Shown here: positions 23,493 to 33,078 of the stretch, piece by piece
Layout of the letters: the number at the start of each line of letters is the position of its first letter
How positions within the stretch are numbered: the stretch's first letter is position 1
Origin: Calendula officinalis
Taxonomy: Eukaryota > Streptophyta > Magnoliopsida > Asterales > Asteraceae
Direction: 5' to 3'
DNA: 64,000 nt
Assembly: GCA_963853835.1 (NCBI GenBank)
Contig: OY970822.1
Span: 50,370,404-50,434,403 of the forward strand
Translations under genes and position numbers: made by a program
The notes under the pieces: model-generated
What the model saw: the letters and a program-made list of their open reading frames with translations, nothing else
What the model was told of the DNA's origin: nothing
Database searches by the model: none

Positions 23493-24847
23493 TTAAAACA
23501 GATTCACCATAAGCATTACTACTACCCACAACCCCCCCCCCCCCAACAATTCAGAAAGATACATACCACGCGTATTAACGGCTTGTCCCACATACACCCC
23601 CTCTTTGGAAAACAAGATCCTACCACCCTCAATCACCAACTTATAACCATTCTCATCAAACTTGGTTGTCGACACAAGCCCCTTCTTAACTCCAGGAACA
23701 TGCAACACATCACGAAGGGTGACCACACTTCCATTTTGGAAATTTAGTAACACCGGGCCATAGTTTGGAAGCTACTATGTTCACCACAAACACGAACAGT
23801 AGCTCCAGAATCAAGAAACCAACCACGAGCAATTGTAACGCGATTCAATGAGGAAATCATATTGGTTTCCCTAAGATCCACACTAGCCACCAAGTGAGTT
23901 AGATCTGCAACAGCATTTGCAGACCCACCAACGGGCCCAGATTTCCGTAGTGGACATTCTCGTGCATAATGCCATGTTTCTCCACAAATATGGCATTTTC
24001 CTGTTTTCTTGGATTGGTTGTTTTGCTGATGATGATTATTCCTTTTAAACTCCTTCTTTTTAGGTCTCATGTTCTTGTTCATTTTGAACCCTTTCTTGCC
24101 TTTGTACCCAGAAACCAAGCTTGAACCAGATGCAGAACCATGACCCCCACCTGACACGTGGTGAACACTCATTCCGACCTTACCCCTTTTGTCCTTGTTG
24201 CGAGTTTCCTCCTCAATATGGAGGTGTTTCAACAGAACATCCAAAGAGTAGTCCTCGGATTTGTGCATCATTCTTTTGGAAAAGTCTTTCCAAGAAGGTG
24301 GTAACTTGCAAATGATTGCTCCAACCTGAAAAAGCTCTGGACGGATAATAGATAGAGAATTAAACTTATTCACTATCACCTGGAGTTCATGCACTTGCTC
24401 CATAATCGGCTTATTATCCAGCATTTGAAACTCGGAGTATTTTGACACAAGATATTTGTTGGTACCTTCTTCATGTGACTTGTACTTGTATTCAATAGCT
24501 TTCCACAACTCTTTGGGATCTGTAATACGAGCATACAGATCATTGAGTCAGTCATACAAGGAGTTCTTGATGTGTCCCAAGCAGAAGTGTTCAGACTCTC
24601 TACACACAGCCCTTTGCTTGTCAAGTTCAGCAATTGCTTGCACATCGGGAGCACCTCCTTCAGCAGGTACTGGATTAGCATGAATTGGGACCAATTCAGA
24701 ATCCAACACAAAGCTCTGTTTAAGCACGGAAAGCATAAACATGACTTTGTCAGCCCATTGAGTGTAGTTCTGGCCATCAAAACGATCAAGCTTGATGAAT
24801 TCTTGATTCATCAAACGGAAGTTGGTGGAGGAAAGTTCAGTGTCCAT
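23493..24847 (-). pseudogene. gag: Copia Gag and protease, one nonsense codon and a poly-C frame break
   Basis: Gag starts at Met 24847 (MDTELSSTNF) and is read to 24548, where a TGA interrupts SLYD...LNDLYARITDP. The next residue in the family is usually Arg, so CGA to TGA by CpG decay is likely. The frame then continues in phase to about 23744 with a CCHC knuckle (CHICGETWHYAREC) and the protease motif FLDSGAT. A further frame (23493-23753) holds the post-protease region and is ended by a run of about 14 C at 23531-23544. Apart from these two lesions this part is well kept. Confidence 0.85.
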
Positions 24848-24850
24848 TAT

Positions 24851-25666
24851 CTTTTATGAAATTGATTAACAGATTAATCACAGAATATAAATAAAATAGA
24901 AATATAAACCTTAAGGAATGTTGTATAATTTATAATCTGTAATAAACGTTAATGTAATCAAATCATCAGAATGAACAAAACCAAACATGAAATTGAGGAA
25001 GATGAAGAACACACCGCACGTAATAGAGATTCATGTCCTTTAAGGTTTATACGTGTTGTATGTTGTTAGCTTTTCAACATATCACCCCAGGATTTGATGC
25101 AGTATAGCAGTGGGTTCTGACAGCAAAAGAACCAATGTGTAACAAAAAGTGATGAAGCAGAAACAAGGACGAACAATAGCACTTTTCAGAGAGAGGGAGT
25201 GAGTTTTCGTGTGTCTCAATGTGTACCAACTGAGTCCGTTTTATAGGGAGATGAGAGGTATGGAAACGAAAACGGCCAGACCATTAAGAAACTCTTAATC
25301 ACCATTATTCTGTGATAAAAAAACGCCTAAACCACTAAATCGAAGGTCAAAAACCGAACAAGCCATAAACAGCCCTTTAATCCTTGACCGTTACAGTTGA
25401 ATGTTTGAACATTTTCACAGGGTTGGCCAAAAAGAAAGCTCCTCAGCTCGCAGCGACCGATGCGTCGTGCAAAGTGCGCCTAAATCGCGTTGTTGATCTA
25501 GGCTCGGCGCGTGTGTGGGTCTACCCTTTAATCCTCCACTAAAGTCATGAAAGCTTAAAGAATTAAGAGGCTTATAAACCCATTATATGTTCTTCCTCCC
25601 ACAAATGTGGGAACTTGCCAACTTGCAAGAATTAATTAGTATTTATATCAATTAATATATCCAACA
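24851..25666 (-). repeat. 5' LTR and leader of the minus-strand copia element
   Basis: The outer LTR end is clear: the minus strand begins TGTTGGATATATTAATTGA at 25666. A TATA candidate (TATAAAAC on the minus strand) lies at 25238-25245. I could not find a standard tRNA-Met primer site between here and the gag start, so the inner LTR border is not defined. It should lie between about 24860 and 25100. Confidence 0.55.
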
Positions 25667-25715
25667 ATATGTAATCTACTTTTTTTTTAAATGAAATTAT
25701 TTGCATTTAGCTATA

Positions 25716-25800
25716 GTTAAGGATGAAAGTGAGCCGAGCTGTTCTTGAGCTACTCAAGTTCGGCTTGTCAAAAAATCAATAAAAGTACGAGTTAAATGAG
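25716..25800. repeat. Fragment of a GAGCTCGAGC-type dispersed repeat
   Basis: The words GAGCCGAGCTGTTCTTGAGC and ACTCAAGTTCGGCTTG resemble the larger element at 54866-55370. The right end merges with an NLR gene fragment. Confidence 0.4.
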
Positions 25801-25985
25801 TTAAAAGTTCAGCATGTCTATGAAAACAATCCTTCTGTGATATCCAATTGACCGGTGAATTTCTTTTAAACTGCTGCAATCACTAAGTATCAGTCTTTCA
25901 AGGCATGGAAGTCCACCAAAATATGGTGTCTTAATTAAGTTATTTGAATCTCGGAGATCGAGCACTTTCAAACTTGGCAAATACT
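25801..25985 (-). pseudogene. NLR leucine-rich-repeat fragment
   Basis: The minus strand encodes YLPSLKVLDLRDSNNLIKTP followed by FGGLPCLERLILSDCSSLKE and IHRSIGYHRR, ending at a stop at 25801. These are the opening leucine-rich repeats of TIR-NBS-LRR immune receptors. An acceptor-like TTAACAG precedes the first Tyr codon, matching the exon start usual in these genes. No TIR, NB-ARC or further LRR is nearby, so this is a scrap of a receptor gene about 60 codons long. The family call is confident. The TNL class is likely from the style of the repeat. Confidence 0.8.
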
Positions 25986-27700
25986 GTTAAATACAAGTAC
26001 ACACGAGTCATATATATGTCCACATATTCATTAACATCAGAGTAAATAGGAAACTCAACATTTCACATATCATACATATGTGAAATGATATATAAACCAC
26101 AAAATTACTTATTCCCTTGCCACCATGTACAAACTTTAAAGCAGAGTGTACAAGTGTACAAAAACATGGGTTTTGGTGTATGAGTAAATTTTGTGATGTA
26201 GATATCATTTCCCCATACATATATCTTGTTTTCCACTGTGTGGGTGATGATTAGAAAAGCAAGCACTTGCTCTGGTTCTTCGGGTAATCAATGTTCCGCT
26301 AAACTTTGAGATATTAGACTATTCGTAATGGTGACCAAACCTCTGGTGCCACACTAGTGCCATAAATTTTTAAAAAAATATATATTTAGTAGTATGTCCT
26401 TGATAAATATTTGCGATTAAAATATAAGATTAATTAGTAATATTAATGATGGGTCATTGCACATATTTTATGCAAGGAATATTATTATTATATGAAGTAA
26501 TCCCTTGTTTGGTAGAAAAAATAAGAGAGATGAAATGGTTTTTAATTACAATAATTTCAAATAAGTGAAAAACAAACAACTATTTTCATTCAAATTGCAT
26601 ATGTAATTAACAAGCAGAAATTTACCGCGCGTTGCTGTGGGCCAGATATGAAAGACGAATCATAATATTATAAATCTGATTTTGTTAATTTGTTAAAGAT
26701 TAAATGTAATTTTACTGGGAAATCATCTTACTTAAAAAAATAAAGAATAAATGTTATGTTAAGCATATATTAAGATTATAAAGGAGTTGTTTGAAAATTA
26801 TAATATCTTAAAAAGATGTATGTATTTACACAACGTTTAGGGAATAAAAAAGGTTGTGAAAATTAAAAAAATACATAAAAAAGGGAATACACAAATTTGG
26901 TCATTAACATTCGGCATATAAGTTTTTTATCCTACCATTTGATAGTGTCTTTTTCCCCTTTAAATGCACACTAGAATTTTGTAGGGAAGGCAAGTATTGA
27001 ATATATTATTAAAAAAGTTTATGAACAGTAAACTTAGAATGAGTAATGTATAAATAAGCAATAATAATAATTCTGCAAATCAGTTTATTGAATCTATAAG
27101 TTACTGCATTTATTTGTATACAAATAACTTTTCATCAATTAACATAAATATGCCTTTCACAACTAAAGATCACTGCCATTTATTTGAGTTTGACTTTAAT
27201 CAATCTCAGCAGCATACACAAATGCCAAATGGAATCGTAAATGTCTAGTAAGAAATTTGTGCTCTAATTTAATTAAGTTGAAGCTAGAAATAGATGTATA
27301 GATACATCATTGTGCAGCAAAGTTTTGAATCGATACAGTGTGTTTTTCAAACAAAAATTTCTAATTTACAATTTTACAAAGAGTTACTAGATGGACACAC
27401 ATACATATCCACAAACACAAAATTAAGGGAAAAAACTTAAATAAATATCAAATCTTCTAGTTGAATATATACACAAAACCCAAAAACAACTATAAACCCA
27501 AAAGCAGTGATAAACTTCAAATCAAATCCTATTTCTAGTTGAATATATACATATGTCCACTCACAATTTTTGGGGGAATTAGCACCGAATCAGTGATTTC
27601 AAAAACATAAGCAATGAGGAGGACCGAATTAGAAGCGAATCAGTGATAACCCCAAAAACAGAAGCTAGGACCGAAATAGCACCGAATCAGTAATGAAATA
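25986..27700. other. Intergenic, AT-rich, no gene seen
   Basis: No coding region is recognisable. An isolated MITE-like end (TAGACTATTCGTAATGGTGA, about 26317) resembles those at 27987 and 28272. CCTTGTTTGGTAG at about 26504 has an inverted counterpart CTTACCAAACAAGGG at about 27948, possibly the ends of an old DNA element. Confidence 0.5.
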
Positions 27701-27715
27701 GAATCAAGGTAGTAC

Positions 27716-27805
27716 CTGAGTGGCTGTACTGAGGAGGAGATGGTTTGGAAGAAGATGCTCTGGTAGAGGGTTTGTTTTATAGAAGGGGAATGTGACTTGC
27801 ACGTG
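27716..27805 (-). promoter_or_regulatory. Orphan promoter and 5'-UTR-like exon on the minus strand
   Basis: On the minus strand, CACGTG (27800-27805) is followed by TATAAAAC (27782-27775). Next comes a pyrimidine-rich leader and the donor-like CAG|GTACTA, with the exon ending at 27716. This looks like the start of a plant gene with a 5'-UTR intron, but no coding exon follows before the NLR fragment. Capture by a transposon or a decayed gene are both possible. Confidence 0.35.
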
Positions 27806-27986
27806 ATTAGCTATTTATTCTCCATTTTAATTCATTTCTCAGATACAAAACGCGGAGAATCATTTCTCCTCCAAAAGCGAAGAAATCAAAATACAAAGGA
27901 AAGCATTTCTCAGGAAATGCATTTCTATATGTTTTTATTTTGTCAAGCTTACCAAACAAGGGAAATGAAATCATTTTCATATTATT

Positions 27987-28272
27987 AGACTGCTCGTAAC
28001 GAAGGAGGTCGCTACATGCATCCCTCCTTCCGCCCCCTCCTATGTACGCGTCTTCCCCCTTACGCCCATTCGCATGGGACGCGTCCCATGTGCTTAAAGG
28101 TCCTCCAGGCGACCGATACAGGTCGCCATTTTTCAAAGAGAATAGAGTTTTTCAAAAGGGAATGGTTTGGTCTCCTGATTACGTGGGTTTGGTCGGGGTT
28201 TGTAATGTGTTTGGTCGAGCTGATGTGTCAGCGGTGACCACTGAAACAGTGGTCACCCATTACGCATAGTCT
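27987..28272. mobile_element. MITE with AGACTxxxCGTAA termini
   Basis: The left end is AGACTGCTCGTAACG. The right end read in reverse is AGACTATGCGTAATGG. A perfect internal palindrome (GTGACCACTG / CAGTGGTCAC arms, 28234-28256) lies just inside the right end. The body is GC-richer than its surroundings. I could not match a clear target duplication, so the superfamily is undecided (PIF/Harbinger-like is a guess). Confidence 0.55.
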
Positions 28273-28545
28273 GGCCCATATTCTTATAACCTCACATATT
28301 CCCGTCACCAGCTCTTTGCGTCACTAAATTCTAATATGGTTACTAATTTTTATTTTTTTTTGTAGTTTGTGGTAGCTCCTTCTTTTTTTGCCAACCATGT
28401 CGTACTATAAAGGCTAGAGAAACCTTTTTGGCAAAATATTTGATAAATTGGGCCGAAAAGCCTATTTCCCGAGTTTGGCGCAAAATTAAGTTACATCAGT
28501 TACCTACCGGCTCATTGTGTGGGTACCCTGCTAATATTCTATAAT

Positions 28546-29025
28546 ATAAACGTCGCAGTCATTATTTTATAGATTATATAACGTGTTGCAACATTTGTGA
28601 TAAAAAAGAAATAATATTTTTTTGGGACGGATGAAGTATAATATTAGATGTTTAAGATACGTTTAATGTAGTCTCTAATATTTATGTAGTCCGAACGGGT
28701 ACATTTTTTCAATTGATCAATAATAATCAATGGTTAAAACTAATCACATATTTTTATACATATATTCATATTTTAATCATTTGACACTCACATAAAAAAA
28801 TTACTTTTTTTAGAAAAAATAAACCTCGCAGTCATTATTTGATACATTATATAACGTGTTGCAACATTTGTGATAAAAAGAAATAATATTTTTTTGGGAC
28901 GAATAAAGTATAATATTAGATGTTTAAGATAGTCTCTAATATTTATGTAGTCCCAACGGACACATCTTAACTATTAAACAATAATAATCAATGTTTAAAT
29001 TAATCACATATTTTACACATATATG
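28546..29025. repeat. Tandem direct duplication of a ~270-bp MITE-bearing segment
   Basis: The segment starting at about 28549 (CGTCGCAGTCATTATTT...) is repeated from about 28826 (CCTCGCAGTCATTATTT...). Shared blocks include TATATAACGTGTTGCAACAT, TTTTTTTGGGACG and ATTTATGTAGTCC. GGGACGGATGAAGTA is the kind of end seen in Stowaway MITEs. Confidence 0.8.
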
Positions 29026-29026
29026 C

Positions 29027-29252
29027 GATCGACGGACACCTCCCCCAACCATGCCGAGGGACGCCTCCGCCTACCATGTCCCCGCTAGCCGCTAGGCCCT
29101 GCGGACGGTGCTGCATCCGCTCTCGGCCGTCGGACGCCGCATCCGCCTTGGGCCGATGCTCCTGACGACGCGACCGCCCCGAACTGGGCCGCTGTCCCCG
29201 ATGACGGGGGCGCCCCGCACACCGGTCGCCCCTCACCGACAGCGCTGCCCCC
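29027..29252. other. GC-rich island of ~225 bp abutting the gypsy LTR
   Basis: From GCGATCGACGG to GCTGCCCCC the sequence is strongly GC-rich with many CpG, while both flanks are AT-rich. An open frame on the minus strand reads Arg/Gly-rich low-complexity residues and does not look like a protein I know. It could be part of a GC-rich transposon or another captured fragment. I have no identification. Confidence 0.6.
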
Positions 29253-29425
29253 TCTAACGACCTGAATTTTGTAAATAAATAAATTATATAAAAATATGAT
29301 AAATAAGGATAAATCGTTTAAAGAACGTAGGAATTGGTTTCATGTCATTTGGACATCGTATGAGAAAGTTATGGACGAAACCGGGTCGAAGCAAAGATCG
29401 AAAAATGCAGCCTCAGCTGCATTAC

Positions 29426-29616
29426 CCAGATAGCGACGCTATCTGGGAGTTCGCGATGTGATCAGCAACGGAACGGATAGTGACCCGATATAGCGTCAAG
29501 TGTTGGTCGCGAAAACGAGAAATTCTGATATAGCGTCGAGGATTGGGACGCTATGTGGTGTCGCGAAAAGACGCGAAGGGCAGATAGCGACGCTATCATG
29601 CAGATAGTGACGCGAA
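29426..29616 (+). promoter_or_regulatory. Cluster of GATAGCG palindromes upstream of the LTR TATA box
   Basis: A perfect odd palindrome with 10-base arms CCAGATAGCG around a central A lies at 29426-29446. GATAGCGACGCTATC recurs at 29583-29597. Half-sites GATAGTGAC, GATATAGCGTC (twice) and GGACGCTATG lie between. They fall in the presumed U3, so they may be protein-binding or small-RNA target repeats. Confidence 0.45.
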
Positions 29617-30623
29617 AGTCGTCGATGTAGTATTAAAAGCGGGTTTTTGGTCATAAATGCTTGATACAAACCCTAGTTCTTCTCTCTACAAGTGTGTGTA
29701 CGTTTTTTAGTGCAAAGGATCAATTGAAACCGATTTCTTCATCAAATCTTGTGAAATTTCACTCCTAGTTGAAGATTAAATGTATATCTTCAATCCTTTG
29801 TAGTTGTAACTTTAGATCTATGGATTTAGAAGCATGTTTATGAAACCCTAGTTATTGAGTTTTTGATTAATGGTTAAATAAAGATTGTATACACTTAATA
29901 GATGGTATTTTAACAAGGAAAACAAGTGTATGCTTAAGATCTGTAAGAATTTTAAAATTGGTTAAACCTAGGGTTTTGGAAATCATCAATATTGGGGGAA
30001 AGTATTATCAAAGGATTTCTAATAATAAAATGGTTTATTATTAGTGGTATTTGTTGTTGAACAAGTTGTGATTGTCATATTAGAGTTTTCGGAGGATCCT
30101 CGAAAGTGTACAAACTTGCAGAAAAAAGAAGGATTGTGTTTGAAGAACACATTTGGAGCATTAATTGCTAAGGTTAGTACGTGTAGACTTTATTGAGTAC
30201 ATAGCCATATAAATGTATTTTATTTGCTTGTGATCGGTGTATTATTAGTATCTAGACTTATTATATGTTGAATTAGTTATATATTTATGTTGATATTTAA
30301 CTAACTTGTTTGATGATTGATGTGTTAGCCAAAGGCTTTGATTGGCATAACTAATAGGTTATGATAAGGGATAGATGGTGGTGACACGGGGGATCCCCGG
30401 TCACCGAGTTGAGTGTATATATGTTTATACACTAGGCACGTTGGTGCTTCTAGTACGCATATATTTGTGTACTACGTATGTCAGGATTCTAATACATATA
30501 TGTTTATGTATTCGATATGCCTGTGCTTCTAGTACATATATGTTTATGTACTAGTTATGGATGCTAGGGATCGATAGAGTCACAATAGGGTGACTAGACT
30601 ATGTTGATGAGTTATATAAATTT

Positions 30624-30625
<2 letters not shown>

Positions 30626-30692
<67 letters not shown>
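30626..30692. repeat. (TA)n microsatellite in the gypsy LTR
   Basis: About 66 bases of TA dinucleotide. Confidence 0.95.
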
Positions 30693-30694
<2 letters not shown>

Positions 30695-31207
30695 GTGATA
30701 CTTGATATTATCGGGGTCTAAACCCATGTAGCTCACGAGACTTTCTTGTCTCACGTACTCCTAGTTTGTTTTGCTATGTACTCAGGTTCAGGATCGCAGG
30801 TTTAGGTACGCATGGATAGAGATGTGCGGGGCCTAGAATAGAAGAACACTAGAGCGGAATTATGCTTAGCTTTGGTTTTGATATATTTTTCAACACCAAA
30901 CTTTATACTCTTATTTTCATACCAAAGGTTTTTGTAAATCCGTATTTTGAAACCGTTCTTCTATTTATGAAAATGATATATTTTGGCCAAATGTTCTTCT
31001 ATTTATAGTCTTAGACTGTAGCATTAGGAATGTAAGATTCCTTGAGAGTATAGGTTGACGTTGAGACTTTATGTTAAGTTTAGGGTTGAACCTAGGGGAC
31101 CTATGAAAGTGATGTGATTATGAATATTGAGTCTTATGCTATCAATGAATTGTACATAAGGTACTAAATGTTTAATGTCTTTCGTATAGTCTTGAATGAA
31201 AGAAAAA

Positions 31208-32157
31208 TGGTGAACACTCGTCGAAGTGGAAAGCCCCGGAAACGCGGGAAGAAGAAATACCTCATGTCGAGGTTGTGGTCGAACAAGAAAGTCAACCGTC
31301 GATGTATAGGGAGGATGAATCGGGGGTCGGAGCTAATAAGACTCCGGTAACCATGGCGGACCTCCAAAATATTATTGATCAAATCAAAGGGACGGTGGCC
31401 GAGGAAGTGCACCGTTTTATCGGAAACCGAGATAAGTCGGGGGAGGATCGTGAATCCAAGACTAGGTCGGATGCGAGAACCGGGGGTAGTGGCATCGGCG
31501 AAGGGAAATCCTCCACGGGTGGCCAAAGTGATGCTAGGGCGAGGCCCGATGAAAAAAATGGTTGTTCTTTTAAATCCTTCATGGCTTGTAAGCTAAATGT
31601 GTACACGGGTAGTTCGGACCCGAAGGTGACTATGAGGTGGATCCGAGAGACCGAGCGGGTCATCGGAAGTAGCAAGTGCAAGAAAGCCGACATGGTGACG
31701 TATGTGTCACAATTATTAAAAGAGGATGCCATGAGATTGAAAAAGAAGTGATCGAAGCTATGTCGTGGGATGAATTCACCACGAGATTGAAAAAGAAGTT
31801 TTGTCCCGAAAGGGATTTGGAAAAGATGCATGAAAAGTTTGTGACCCTAAAGAAGGGTGATATGTCAGTTGAAGAATACTCGGGGGAGTTCACGGGATTG
31901 CTCCCGTTTGTTTCTAAGACTTACTACGAGGAGAGGTTGAGGGTGGTCCGCTATGCTAGTGGGCTACCTTGGGATTACCAATTGGAGGTAAAGAGGACGG
32001 TCACACTTGATGAGGCCATTAGTGCCGCCCGGGGTGTGGAAGAGGTGAATGAGGCAAGGATTGCCGAGAGGGCCCATGTGGGCGAGAAAAGGAAAGCCGA
32101 GAGTGGCTTTAGTTCGTTCAAGAAAGGGAAGTTTGTTGGTTCCCAACAACACAAACG
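31208..32157 (+). pseudogene. gag: Gypsy Gag, frameshifted
   Basis: Gag starts at ATG 31208 (MVNTRRSGKP), a start typical of plant chromoviruses. The frame shifts near 31250. The next frame (from about 31265) runs through KLNVYTGSSDPKVTMRWIRE and 'ERVIGSSKCKKADMV', the retrotransposon gag domain, to a stop at 31751. A third frame (31676-32170) continues with 'SWDEFTTRLKKKFCPERDLE' and 'LKKGDMSVEEYSGEF'. The end is cut by an LTR-like insertion at 32158. Confidence 0.85.
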
Positions 32158-33077
32158 TGTTGCGTTATGACCGAGTAACGAAGATAAGATAAACGAACAA
32201 CAAGATTTCAATGATTAAGAGTTTATTAAAACAACTTAATACAGTACAAAGTTTGCGGAAATAGATAGTACAAAACTAACTAAAACTCTATACTTGAAAT
32301 GACACTTTAGACCGCTCAAACTAGAAGAGTGTAAGCTGAGAGTTATATCAGCTGATATTAATGTCTTAGTAATAACTATTGAGAAGTTAATACTTAGACA
32401 AATAACTAACTCTCAGAGAATGTTCTTGTGCTTATGATTTCTAAAGGTGTTGTAAATGCAAGCATTTACGTCTGTATTTATAGCCCAAGATCCATGTTCC
32501 TTAGTCCCCAATTTTAACGACGTGTAAACATATTATTCGTCGATGTGGACTTGTCTATGGATCATTAAATGCTCTTGCACAAGTTATTGTCCCAAGTGTA
32601 CTTTGTGTCAACTACTTCCGGTACCCTTTCTGACGCACAGTGAAAGGTGTACTACATAAGTATAGAAATAGTTGACTTTCTCTTTACATGCGTGAGGGAC
32701 AAACGATGATAATGTACTGACATTATCTTCTATTCCAAAATAGAAGATCTTCATCGTTTTCTTCTTCTTTGAGCGGGAAAGGGAAATATTCAAGGTGTCA
32801 ATGAACATTTCCTTTAAGTCTTTTTCTGCAGCAGGTACTATCAGCTGATTCCACAATCAGTTGAATAGTCTTCTTCTTGTCTTTGTCCTTTGGTCATAGA
32901 CTTCAAATGAACTCTCGTTAATAGCTGTTGATTTGACTTGTATCCTAAAGCTAAGTACGTACTCAGCTGAAGGTTTATTGTATATACTTGCCTCAGCTGA
33001 GATACATACTTCAGCTGTTGTTTATTCTTCTTGGCTATCGATCATCAAATCTTATTTACTTAGTCTTGGGACTAACA
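32158..33077 (-). mobile_element. Solo-LTR-like insertion inside gypsy gag
   Basis: The Gag frame stops at about 32157 and resumes at 33078 (KFTSSFFKQG then the zinc knuckle), so roughly 920 bases are foreign. The insert begins TGTTGCG and ends CTAACA. On the minus strand it reads TGTTAGTCCCAAGAC..., like a copia LTR start, with a TATA candidate (CTATAAATAC) at 32483-32474. The flanks do not give a clean 5-bp duplication, although ACAAA occurs on both sides, so the exact borders are uncertain. Confidence 0.65.
32842..33017 (-). promoter_or_regulatory. Four CAGCTG boxes upstream of the inserted LTR's TATA
   Basis: CAGCTG occurs at 32842, 32964, 32994 and 33012, most with TCAGCTGA context, plus one at 32349. 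The four lie in the presumed U3 on the minus strand and may be binding sites for bHLH-type factors. This is motif inspection only. Confidence 0.35.
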
Positions 33078-33078
33078 A

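Larger units (their letters stand above)
21504..25666 (-). mobile_element. 3'-truncated Ty1/copia element on the minus strand
   Basis: Reading right to left: an LTR start (TGTTGGATATATT from 25666), Gag (24847), a zinc knuckle, protease, GAG-pre-integrase and integrase, then the first half of reverse transcriptase. It ends near 21504 at the boundary with the plus-strand LTR. RNase H and the 3' LTR are missing. Several frames are broken, so the copy is dead. Confidence 0.85.
29253..31160 (+). repeat. 5' LTR and leader of the gypsy element
   Basis: The first ~75 bases match the 3' copy at 36753. Beyond that there is no second copy to compare, and I found no standard primer site, so the inner LTR end is not fixed. 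A TATA-like TATTAAAAG sits near 29631, which would make 29253-29660 the U3. A TA microsatellite lies at 30626-30692. Confidence 0.55.

Noticed and set aside
28489..28535. Possible Helitron 3' end (GGGTACCCTGCTAAT)
   Set aside because: Resembles the good end at 63832, but the stem is broken and CTAA replaces CTAG. Too degenerate to call.
29000..29236. Arg/Gly-rich 78-residue frame on the minus strand of the GC island
   Set aside because: High GC lowers stop frequency. The residues are low-complexity and no start or splice context is seen.
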